Positions 1 to 5,178 of a stretch of DNA of 6,089 bases are shown here, piece by piece. How positions within the stretch are numbered: the first letter of the stretch is position 1; every line of letters starts with the position of its first letter. Made by a program: the position numbers and the translations under genes. The stretch lies in the NCBI GenBank assembly GCA_028679985.1, contig JAJRAH010000171.1, positions 1 through 6,089 of the forward strand, written 5' to 3'. The DNA comes from Methanomassiliicoccales archaeon. Lineage in GTDB: Archaea; Thermoplasmatota; Thermoplasmata; Methanomassiliicoccales; JACIVX01. The notes under the pieces were generated by a model. The model was not told the DNA's origin. It ran no database searches and saw nothing but the letters and a program-made list of their open reading frames with translations.

Positions 1-38
1 CGCAGCCTCCTAGGATATCCAAGCTACCCCACTCGGGC
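1..38 (-). tRNA. tRNA-Arg (anticodon GCG), 5' part, cut by window edge
   Basis: Read on the minus strand from 38 to 1, the sequence fits the 5' half of a tRNA. It has a 7-nt acceptor strand GCCCGAG, then U8 and G9, and a D-stem GGGU that pairs with UCCU by a G-U and two G-C pairs. The D-loop carries A14, G15, the invariant G18G19 and A21. A26 follows, then the anticodon-stem strand GGAGG and C32-U33. The last three bases before the edge are GCG at positions 34-36, which would read the Arg codon CGC. The 3' half (anticodon 3' strand, T-arm, acceptor 3' strand) lies outside the window, so pairing of the acceptor and anticodon stems cannot be checked. The D-arm resembles those of archaeal tRNAs. 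Its TATA box is at 61-67. The identity depends on the anticodon being in its normal place. Confidence 0.75.
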
Positions 39-60
39 TTCTGCCCTGTATGAGCCCTTC

Positions 61-67
61 TATTTAA
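61..67 (-). promoter_or_regulatory. TATA box for the tRNA
   Basis: The minus strand reads TTAAATA here, in an AT-rich patch within otherwise GC-rich sequence. Its centre (64) is 26 nt upstream of the first tRNA base (38), the usual TATA-to-start distance in archaea. It begins about 13 nt after the stop codon of the upstream permease, so the tRNA can be transcribed separately from the exporter operon. The match in sequence and spacing is good, but promoter use is inferred. Confidence 0.65.
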
Positions 68-79
68 TTCACTTTCTAC

Positions 80-940
80 CTAATAAGTTGTGCTCATGTC
101 CAGCTTGCCTTTCTTCCTGGCCAGATAGTCCGCGTATCTGAAGATGCCAACGGAAACTATCAGGAACATCACGCCGGAGACCATCAGCAGGAGGAATATC
201 TCCACCTCCGAGTATGCGGAGAGACCGCTCACGGCACCGATCCCCGTTCCCGGTTGGATCGCCCTTCTGACCACCTCCAGCCAGTATGTGATCGGAAGAG
301 ACAGACCTATGGACTGACCCCAAGAAGGCAGTGCCGTTATGGGGAAGACCACGCCGCAGAAGAGATAGAAGACGCCGGCGACGCCCTCGTTGATGCCCGC
401 CCCGTGCTTCGCCGTCAGGAACGAGACACCTGCGAGGGCTATTCCTATGGCCAGGATGCAGAACAGGCCGATGATCATGGATGCCGCGAGGAGGCCCCAA
501 TCGATCTTTGCCATATCTATCGGGAGTCCAAGAACCACCACTCCGAAGGCGATCGTGATCAGAATGGCGACTGTCGTGATGGCTATCTTGCTTACAGCCC
601 TTCCGACTATGTACGCGTAGAAGCTCATCGGAGCCATGTAGACTTGCTTGAGCGTCTGGTAATGCTCCCTGTCCTCATGTATCACCCATGTCACCCCGAA
701 AAGCACCTGGGCGACATACATGTAGAAAGCGTTGCCGACAAACATGTACGAGAAGAACACAGGGTCGCTTGCGATGCCTCCGAGAATCACCAGGTACATG
801 AAGACCAGCACGAGCGTCCCGGCAATCGGCTTCGCCACGGAGTAAATGAGGAAAAGCCAAGGACTGGTCCAGTTCGCCTCCATCTGCCAGCCCAGCCAGG
901 TCGCGTACTTGAGAGTTCTGAGATGATCCCTCACTGCCAT
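80..940 (-). CDS. ABC-2 type transporter permease (second permease of the operon)
   Basis: A 286-residue integral membrane protein, probably one half of the channel of an ABC exporter. Hydrophobic segments lie near residues 35-54, 61-83, 114-138, 149-173, 187-203 and 247-267, the six-helix layout of the ABC-2 membrane family. Between helices 2 and 3 is the charged stretch HEDREHYQTLKQVYMAP (88-104), typical of the cytoplasmic coupling region that contacts the ATPase in this family. The motif GVVFPITALP (196-205) matches the conserved Gly/Phe-Pro region before the last helix. The C-terminal tail is short and basic (RYADYLARKKGK). The ATG at 940 overlaps the end of the upstream permease gene by 10 nt. 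A purine-rich GGGAGG at 952-957 lies 11 nt before it, which is slightly far for a ribosome binding site. The gene is last in the three-gene operon. Substrate cannot be told from sequence; drug, lipid or polysaccharide export are all known for the family. Confidence 0.9.
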   Translation of the reverse strand: MAVRDHLRTLKYATWLGWQMEANWTSPWLFLIYSVAKPIAGTLVLVFMYLVILGGIASDPVFFSYMFVGNAFYMYVAQVLFGVTWVIHEDREHYQTLKQVYMAPMSFYAYIVGRAVSKIAITTVAILITIAFGVVVLGLPIDMAKIDWGLLAASMIIGLFCILAIGIALAGVSFLTAKHGAGINEGVAGVFYLFCGVVFPITALPSWGQSIGLSLPITYWLEVVRRAIQPGTGIGAVSGLSAYSEVEIFLLLMVSGVMFLIVSVGIFRYADYLARKKGKLDMSTTY

Positions 941-1746
941 CTGAGCGTCAGCCTCCCCTCCCGCTTCCCGAGATATTCCATGTAACGAAGCGCATAGCGT
1001 GCGCCGATCAAGAATACGGCGGCGAGTGCGACTATGACGGCGAGCTCGACCTCGACCGGGAGGAAACCCATCGCCTGGTCAGGTCCGAAAAGCAGCTGAC
1101 GCATCGCGTCAAGGCCCAGCGTGATAGGCACGATCGACGCGGACACCGCTACCCAAAAGCCAAGGGCCCGAACCGGGAAGTAGAACCCGGAAAGGAAGTA
1201 GATTGGTTCCTGAAGCAGATTGGACGTGTGCCACGCTCCCCTCCCGTAAAGAAGGTAAAGCGAGGAAAACATCATCCCCATACCGTAGAGTGCGATAAGT
1301 GTGAAGATGAAGACGGATATCAACAAGATCGGCGAGTACACGGTCATGTCGATCTGAAATATGACGACGCCCAGTATAAGCGTGGAGACAGCCCGGACGG
1401 TGGTGAAGAACATGCCTCCGAGGGCCATGCCGGCAAGAACGGACATTCTCGACATTGGAGCTATCAGGTAGAGCTGAAGGTTGCCGACCTCCTTCTCCCA
1501 GTAGAACTGCGCTGCCATGCTCCAGAGGACGTTCAACCAGTACGCCGTCATCGTACCGCCGATTATGACGAATCCGGCGAAAACCTCCGGGGCATTCATC
1601 GCCTTGTAGTAGTACACAAAGGCTGCGATCCCGAGAAGGGGAAGCAGGATATCGAAGATGAGCCAACTTGGCTCTCTGAACCCACCGACGACTCTCGGGT
1701 AGGCCCTTCCGACCACCGCTCTCAGGTTCAGACTCCAGTCGATCAT
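931..1746 (-). CDS. ABC-2 type transporter permease (first permease of the operon)
   Basis: A 271-residue membrane protein of the ABC-2 permease family. Hydrophobic segments are near residues 28-47, 56-78, 102-130, 138-167, 181-200 and 232-250. The coupling segment between helices 2 and 3 reads FYWEKEVGNLQLYLIAPMSR (81-100), the Glu-rich then APxS pattern typical of ABC-2 permeases. PIYFLSGFYFPV (181-192) is the conserved Phe-Pro region. The tail RYMEYLGKREGRL parallels that of the second permease, so the two are distant paralogues expected to form a heterodimer with the neighbouring ATPase. The ATG at 1746 overlaps the ATPase stop codon as ATGA, which implies translational coupling. A GAGGTC Shine-Dalgarno element lies just upstream. 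The topology call is by eye. The family call is strong and the substrate is unknown. Confidence 0.9.
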   Translation of the reverse strand: MIDWSLNLRAVVGRAYPRVVGGFREPSWLIFDILLPLLGIAAFVYYYKAMNAPEVFAGFVIIGGTMTAYWLNVLWSMAAQFYWEKEVGNLQLYLIAPMSRMSVLAGMALGGMFFTTVRAVSTLILGVVIFQIDMTVYSPILLISVFIFTLIALYGMGMMFSSLYLLYGRGAWHTSNLLQEPIYFLSGFYFPVRALGFWVAVSASIVPITLGLDAMRQLLFGPDQAMGFLPVEVELAVIVALAAVFLIGARYALRYMEYLGKREGRLTLRWQ

Positions 1747-2708
1747 ACCAGACCTCTTCCTACTAGCTGGATGAAGACGTCTTCTAGCGTGGCTTCGCTC
1801 TTTGCAAGCGAGAGTATCTTTGCCCCGTTGGATATGATCCTGGAGACGACGTCAGAGATGACCGCTTCCTCGTCCACTACCACCCTGAGGACGATGCGGT
1901 CCTCGGCGGTCTCGGCGTTCAATCCCTGTACTCCTGCGATCTCCCCGAGAGAGTCGACCCTTTCGAACGGCGATGTTTCGATCAGGAAGGACGCTGCCTT
2001 TCTTGCCCGCCTCTTCAGATTCTGCGGCGAATCGCATGCAAGGATCCTTCCCCGATCTATGACGGCAACCCGGTCACAGAGTTCGTCGGCCTCCATCATG
2101 TAGTGAGTCGTGAGCAACACCGTCTTGCCCTTCCTGCCCTTGACCCAGTTCCTTATGTACTCCCGAATCACGCGGCTGGAACTCACGTCCAGTCCCAACG
2201 TAGGCTCGTCCAGATAGATCAACTCAGGATCGGTCACGAATCCCCTGACGACATTCATCCTCTGCCTCTGACCAGTGGATATCGTCCTGACCTTCGCGTT
2301 CGCCTTATCGGAAAGCGAGAAGGTCTCCAGGAGATCGCTTATCCTCTTCTTCGCCTCAGGACTCGGTATCCCGTAGAACTGGGAGAACATCCAGAGATTC
2401 TCCCTCACAGTCAGGAGGCCGTATCCGGACACCTCCCCTCCTGATACCATGTTGATTCTGGGCCGTATCTTCTGAGCGTCCTTCTCGACGTCGTAACCGA
2501 GAACTGAGACTTTTCCGGCCGTGGGCAGCAAGAGCGTTGCCAGAATCTTGAGGAGTGTTGTCTTCCCCGCGCCGTTCGGACCCAAGAGGCCGAAGAGCTC
2601 CCCCTCTTTCACCTCGAGGTTTATGTCATCAAGCGCGACAATCGGGTCCTTCTTCTTGTTCCCCCCGAACGTCCTCCTCAGGCCCTCGCACTCGATAGCA
2701 TTTCCCAT
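1743..2708 (-). CDS. ABC transporter ATP-binding protein (DrrA/CcmA-like, ABC-2 exporter)
   Basis: A 321-residue nucleotide-binding subunit that would power export through the two downstream permeases at the cytoplasmic membrane. Walker A is GPNGAGKTT (43-51). The signature motif is STGQRQRM (144-151), with STGQ in place of the usual LSGGQ. Walker B is LIYLDEPT (163-170), followed by the D-loop LGLD (171-174). The switch His is H202 in TTHYM. After the ATPase core, residues from about 230 to 321 form the C-terminal extension common in DrrA-type exporters. The Q-loop is unusual: where a Gln is expected the protein reads NMVSGGE (86-92). The ATG at 2708 lies 43 nt after the rps17e stop. No good TATA box or Shine-Dalgarno precedes it, so co-transcription with rps17e is possible. 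The stop overlaps the next start by 4 nt. It is a complete ABC ATPase; the exported substrate is unknown. Confidence 0.95.
   Translation of the reverse strand: MGNAIECEGLRRTFGGNKKKDPIVALDDINLEVKEGELFGLLGPNGAGKTTLLKILATLLLPTAGKVSVLGYDVEKDAQKIRPRINMVSGGEVSGYGLLTVRENLWMFSQFYGIPSPEAKKRISDLLETFSLSDKANAKVRTISTGQRQRMNVVRGFVTDPELIYLDEPTLGLDVSSSRVIREYIRNWVKGRKGKTVLLTTHYMMEADELCDRVAVIDRGRILACDSPQNLKRRARKAASFLIETSPFERVDSLGEIAGVQGLNAETAEDRIVLRVVVDEEAVISDVVSRIISNGAKILSLAKSEATLEDVFIQLVGRGLV
1751..1756 (-). promoter_or_regulatory. Shine-Dalgarno site of the first permease
   Basis: The minus strand reads GAGGTC, ending 4 nt before the ATG at 1746. Its GAGGT core is complementary to the CACCUCC-type 3' end of archaeal 16S rRNA. 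It lies inside the 3' end of the ATPase gene and fixes the overlapping start of the permease. Confidence 0.65.
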
Positions 2709-2751
2709 GGCAGTTTGGGGAATCCCGAAGAGCAGTCAAAAACCTATCGCT

Positions 2752-2943
2752 TCACTGCTCATGATGCTGTACGTACCGCACTATGTAGCCAGCGATCTGG
2801 TTCCGCATTGAAGTAGAATAGACATCGGTGAGCCTAGCCACGAGGACCTTGTTGTTCTCGAAGTCCTTGCTGAATGCACCAGGATACTTCTTCACCAGTT
2901 CGAGCGCGACCCGCTTGATGTATGTCGGTCGGATATTTCCCAT
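2752..2943 (-). CDS. rps17e: 30S ribosomal protein S17e
   Basis: A 63-residue basic protein of the small ribosomal subunit, matching the short archaeal S17e family in full. Recognisable parts are the N-terminal MGNIRPTYIKRVALELVKKY, the central DFENNKVLV (27-35) and the C-terminal RNQIAGYIVRYV (47-58). Archaeal S17e is normally about 60-70 residues, so this is full length. Eukaryotic S17 carries an extra C-terminal part, and bacteria lack the family. The ATG at 2943 is supported by a GGTG Shine-Dalgarno core 7 nt upstream and by a TATA box at 2981-2987 that predicts a leader of about 15 nt. It lies 40 nt downstream of thyX and 43 nt upstream of the exporter ATPase on the same strand. Confidence 0.96.
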   Translation of the reverse strand: MGNIRPTYIKRVALELVKKYPGAFSKDFENNKVLVARLTDVYSTSMRNQIAGYIVRYVQHHEQ

Positions 2944-2950
2944 TGGCTCA

Positions 2951-2954
2951 CACC
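2951..2954 (-). promoter_or_regulatory. Shine-Dalgarno core of rps17e
   Basis: The minus strand reads GGTG 7 nt before the ATG at 2943. It matches the GGTG part of the archaeal consensus GGAGGTGA and falls inside the roughly 15-nt leader predicted from the TATA box. This gene therefore appears to have a leader, unlike thyX, traB and the HAD gene. Confidence 0.5.
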
Positions 2955-2980
2955 AGATAGGCAGGGTTAAGTCCTGGGGC

Positions 2981-2987
2981 TATTTAA
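2981..2987 (-). promoter_or_regulatory. TATA box of rps17e, overlapping the thyX stop codon
   Basis: The minus strand reads GAAAAAGGCTTAAATAGC across this site: a purine-rich BRE-like stretch followed by the TATA box TTAAATA at 2987-2981. The thyX stop codon TAA (2986-2984) is part of the box, and the preceding Lys-Lys codons form the BRE-like part. The centre at 2984 predicts a start of transcription near 2958. Confidence 0.65.
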
Positions 2988-3661
2988 GCCTTTTTCAGCT
3001 CCTTTCTCCTCGGCTTCCCGCAGCTCATCTTACCTTCTGGACACTTCCCACGGACGCACGGAGGCCCCGCATCTTTGAAGATCGAAGGTGACACTCTCTT
3101 GACGACTCCGAGCATCTCGTCCGCAACGAGACGTATCTCCCACTGAGCCCTGTTGCAGCATCTCAGCGAGAAGAAGTGCAAGAGTTCCCTCGCATTCATC
3201 GTGATCGTGATGTTGGTCGAACTTGCGTTGGGGAGCACGTACCGCGCGTCCTCCACCTCCACGGTCTTCGACAAGTCCCGATAGATCTCCCAGATTCTAT
3301 CCATCAGCTCCCTGAACTCGCCCTCCGCCTTCCCGTTCCCTCTGATGCTTGGAGGAATGACGTATTCGGCGTGATCCATCGAGACGTATCGCTGGCTCTG
3401 CTGAGAGTAGGATGCGATCCGATGCCGGACAAGCTGGTGAGTGAGCGCGCGAGAGACTCCCTCGACGGAGAACGTGTAGGTCGCATGCTCGATGACCGAG
3501 TGGTGTCCCATTCCGACTATGCTCTCAAGAACCTTCTCAGGCCGCCTTCCCTTCATCTCCTTCAGCAGATCGCCAGCGGACTTGTTCGAATAACACGACT
3601 GTGCTGCGGCGGCGCAGAGATCCTCGGCGTCCTTCGTATAGGATAGCAACCGGACTTTCAT
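2984..3661 (-). CDS. thyX: Flavin-dependent thymidylate synthase ThyX
   Basis: It converts dUMP to dTMP using methylenetetrahydrofolate, FAD and NADPH in the cytoplasm; the family acts as a homotetramer. The diagnostic ThyX motif RHRxxSxxxxSxRY is intact: R79, H80, R81, S84, S89, R91, Y92, counted from the ATG at 3661. Other family landmarks are HHSVIEH (53-59), EDARYVLPNASSTNITITMN (137-156) and the RCCNRAQWEIR block (167-177). The 225-residue length is normal. The C-terminal tail has three Cys (C202, C207, C214) in a PCVRGKCPEG...SCG pattern, seen in a subset of ThyX proteins. The start is uncertain: an in-frame GTG lies at 3667, two codons earlier. The TATA box at 3693-3698 puts transcription start near 3669, so the mRNA is leaderless or nearly so. 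I chose the ATG because homologues usually begin MKVxLL. The stop codon doubles as part of the rps17e TATA box. Confidence 0.96.
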   Translation of the reverse strand: MKVRLLSYTKDAEDLCAAAAQSCYSNKSAGDLLKEMKGRRPEKVLESIVGMGHHSVIEHATYTFSVEGVSRALTHQLVRHRIASYSQQSQRYVSMDHAEYVIPPSIRGNGKAEGEFRELMDRIWEIYRDLSKTVEVEDARYVLPNASSTNITITMNARELLHFFSLRCCNRAQWEIRLVADEMLGVVKRVSPSIFKDAGPPCVRGKCPEGKMSCGKPRRKELKKA

Positions 3662-3692
3662 CTTCACAACGTTACCGAATCGGCGACAGAGG

Positions 3693-3698
3693 ATAAAT
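3693..3698 (-). promoter_or_regulatory. TATA box of thyX
   Basis: The minus strand reads GTGAAAACCATTTATCC: an A-rich BRE-like stretch, then ATTTAT at 3698-3693. The centre is about 26-29 nt upstream of the GTG at 3667 and about 34 nt upstream of the ATG at 3661. This predicts a leaderless or very short-leader transcript. It lies in the 36-42 nt gap after the traB stop codon, so thyX has its own promoter. Confidence 0.6.
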
Positions 3699-3703
3699 GG
3701 TTT

Positions 3704-4429
3704 TCACGGTGCCTCCTCGTAGGTGTAGCTGAAGTGAGCATCCGCAACGGCGTTCGCTCCAGATGAACCGGCAGTCTCCGGTTTCGCACTCTCGATCAAA
3801 TCCCTAAGACGATAGACCTGCACATCGCTGCCAGCTAGGAGCTTGGATATGCCCTCGATGTGACCGTCTCCTACGACAGCCAAGACGCCGTCGTACATCT
3901 GCGATGCCTTCTCAATGCGCGCCGCCATGAGCTTGTTGCGATCGTCGATCAATACCCTCTTCAGTGTGGGGAACTGCTCGCCGATTTCCCGCAGATACTT
4001 CTCCTCGTTCTTCTCGAACTTCTCCAGCTCCTTCTCGACGCGATCCCGGCTTACGAAGAATCCGGTGATAGCGGAGAACATGAGATAGATGCGTTCTTTC
4101 GCTGGCATCTCCCTCCAGAGCTGCATGAACAGCGCGGACGCATCGGCGTCTATCAGCAGGACATCCGCTCCGATCTCCCTTGCGGTCTTGGCGGCCGAGA
4201 GCATCTCGTTGCCGGCTTCGACTCCGAACTCGCGGGCCATCCTCTTCTGAAATCGAGCGAGAAGCCTATAGGTTACCGGGGCTTTGCTCTCCCTGCCTGG
4301 ATGGAGGAGAGTGTCATACCTGGCCGGATCCAGCTCTATGCAGACAGCGCGAGGCATATGCTTCACAATCAGACCCCTGACTTGGTCCGATATGTCGAAG
4401 ACATGACCCACGCCGACGAGTACGATCAT
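3704..4429 (-). CDS. TraB/PrgY (TIKI/GumN-like) family protein, soluble form
   Basis: A 241-residue member of the TraB family, related to the TIKI/GumN putative metalloprotease fold. Conserved elements visible are the N-terminal GVGHVFDIS (6-14) with the GxxH histidine, VCIELDPARY (29-38) with the conserved Glu, VLIDDRNKLMAARI (149-162) with the conserved Arg, and a second Gly-His motif VVGDGH (175-180). These paired motifs are the family hallmark. Typical archaeal TraB proteins add a C-terminal region of several membrane helices. This one ends soon after the second motif with a polar, acidic tail (about 207-241). It has only one modest hydrophobic patch (114-126) and should be soluble or peripheral. 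Enterococcal TraB/PrgY reduce pheromone activity, but the archaeal role is unknown. The ATG at 4429 lies 26 nt from the centre of the shared divergent promoter, so the transcript is probably leaderless. Confidence 0.85.
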   Translation of the reverse strand: MIVLVGVGHVFDISDQVRGLIVKHMPRAVCIELDPARYDTLLHPGRESKAPVTYRLLARFQKRMAREFGVEAGNEMLSAAKTAREIGADVLLIDADASALFMQLWREMPAKERIYLMFSAITGFFVSRDRVEKELEKFEKNEEKYLREIGEQFPTLKRVLIDDRNKLMAARIEKASQMYDGVLAVVGDGHIEGISKLLAGSDVQVYRLRDLIESAKPETAGSSGANAVADAHFSYTYEEAP

Positions 4430-4450
4430 CGGTCTTCCAAGATACTAACC

Positions 4451-4460
4451 TTTTAATAAT
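4451..4460. promoter_or_regulatory. Shared divergent TATA element for traB-like and HAD genes
   Basis: The 10-bp element reads TTTTAATAAT on the plus strand and ATTATTAAAA on the minus strand, and is the only AT-rich patch between the two genes. Its centre is 4455.5. The minus-strand traB-like ATG (4429) and the plus-strand HAD ATG (4482) are each 26.5 nt from this centre, the usual TATA-to-transcription-start distance in archaea. On the minus side a purine-rich AAGAAAAG, BRE-like, precedes it; on the plus side the flank is CTAACC. Both transcripts would start at or next to the start codon. Confidence 0.7.
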
Positions 4461-4481
4461 CTTTTCTTGCTGCGTGATGCA

Positions 4482-5156
4482 ATGCGAGAATCCAGGCACC
4501 GTCGATACGACCTCGTAGCTTTCGACATGGACGGAGTCCTTGTCGAGTACCCGAGCTCATGGACGTGGGTGCACCATCACTTCGGAGTGACGAACGAGAC
4601 CGCACTGGAGGAATACGTAAGAGGAAGCATAGACGACAGAGAATTCATGAGACGGGACATCTCGCTGTGGATCGCAAGAAAGTCGGACCTGTGCAAGACC
4701 GACATAGATTCGATTCTCGAAGATCTTCCCGTCACTCAAGGCGTTGGCGAGACTATCTCCAGAATCAAGGACGAAGGAATCAGGACCGCCATAATCAGCG
4801 GCGGTCTCGATTCGGTCGCGGAGACCATATCAAGGAAATACGGATTTGACTCGTGGGTCGCGAATGGCCTTGAATGTGACCGGGCCGGCAGGCTGACCGG
4901 AGAAGGAATACTCAGGGTGGAACTCACCAACAAGAGAGTCGCCCTGGAATCCTTCCTGAAGAGGTGGAACATCGAAAGAGAGAGGACGGTGTGCGTCGGG
5001 AACAGCTTCGTCGATGTTTCCATGTTCGAGGGCTGCGGGCTGAAGATCGCATTCAACCCGATCGATGACCTCGTCAAGAAGGCGGCGGACATAGTCGTTG
5101 ACGATACTGATCTGAGATCCATCCTTCCAGTGATACTCGGCCGTTCAACGGTCTGA
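4482..5156 (+). CDS. HAD-superfamily phosphatase, subfamily IB (SerB-like)
   Basis: A 224-residue cytoplasmic hydrolase with all four HAD motifs. Motif I is FDMDGVL (14-20) with nucleophile D15 and acid/base D17. Motif II is IISGG with S106. The motif III Lys is probably K151 (TNKRVAL). Motif IV is VGNSFVDVSMF (172-182) with D178. The segment ANGLECDRAGRLTGEG (127-142) and the helical cap between motifs I and II resemble phosphoserine phosphatases (COG0560). Motif I reads DMDG rather than the DFDST of classical SerB, and motif IV has N174 where many relatives have Asp, so serine biosynthesis is only one possibility; the substrate is unknown. The ATG at 4482 was preferred to an in-frame TTG at 4467 because it lies 26.5 nt from the shared TATA element, giving a leaderless mRNA, and because the conserved domain begins just after it. 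Its end faces pcm across 22 nt. Confidence 0.87.
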   Translation: MRESRHRRYDLVAFDMDGVLVEYPSSWTWVHHHFGVTNETALEEYVRGSIDDREFMRRDISLWIARKSDLCKTDIDSILEDLPVTQGVGETISRIKDEGIRTAIISGGLDSVAETISRKYGFDSWVANGLECDRAGRLTGEGILRVELTNKRVALESFLKRWNIERERTVCVGNSFVDVSMFEGCGLKIAFNPIDDLVKKAADIVVDDTDLRSILPVILGRSTV

Positions 5157-5178
5157 GACCATCGGAAGAAGCCGCGGA

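Noticed and set aside
36..47. Small hairpin GGGC-AGAA-GCCC (minus strand) overlapping the tRNA 5' end
   Set aside because: It could compete with the acceptor stem, but the TATA spacing puts the transcript start at about 38, so most of the hairpin would not be transcribed.
254..985. Plus-strand open frame of about 243 codons opposite the second permease
   Set aside because: The product is rich in Asp, Glu, His and Arg with no fold-like pattern, and is fully antisense to a convincing six-helix membrane protein.
1228..2103. Long plus-strand open frame (about 290 codons) across the permease and ATPase genes
   Set aside because: It is antisense to two genes with clear motifs and overlapping start/stop coupling. 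Its product is highly charged and shows no recognisable domain, as expected for a shadow frame in GC-rich sequence.
2738..2742. TTTTT run on the minus strand after rps17e as a terminator
   Set aside because: Five T residues without a stem are suggestive for archaea but too weak to annotate; recorded only as a question about read-through into the exporter.
2978..2995. Plus-strand stem GGCT/AGCC followed by TTTTT, resembling an intrinsic terminator
   Set aside because: No plus-strand gene ends here. The stem is only 4 bp and the bases are explained by the rps17e TATA box and the thyX stop region.
3176..3646. Plus-strand open frame opposite thyX
   Set aside because: It is a shadow of the conserved ThyX coding sequence with no recognisable protein features.
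3860..4456. Plus-strand open frame of about 198 codons opposite the traB-like gene
   Set aside because: It is antisense to a gene with conserved TraB motifs, and its end runs into the divergent promoter. No domain is recognised.
4467..4481. TTG at 4467 as the start of the HAD gene
   Set aside because: It would lie upstream of the transcription start predicted from the TATA element, and the conserved domain needs nothing before the ATG at 4482.
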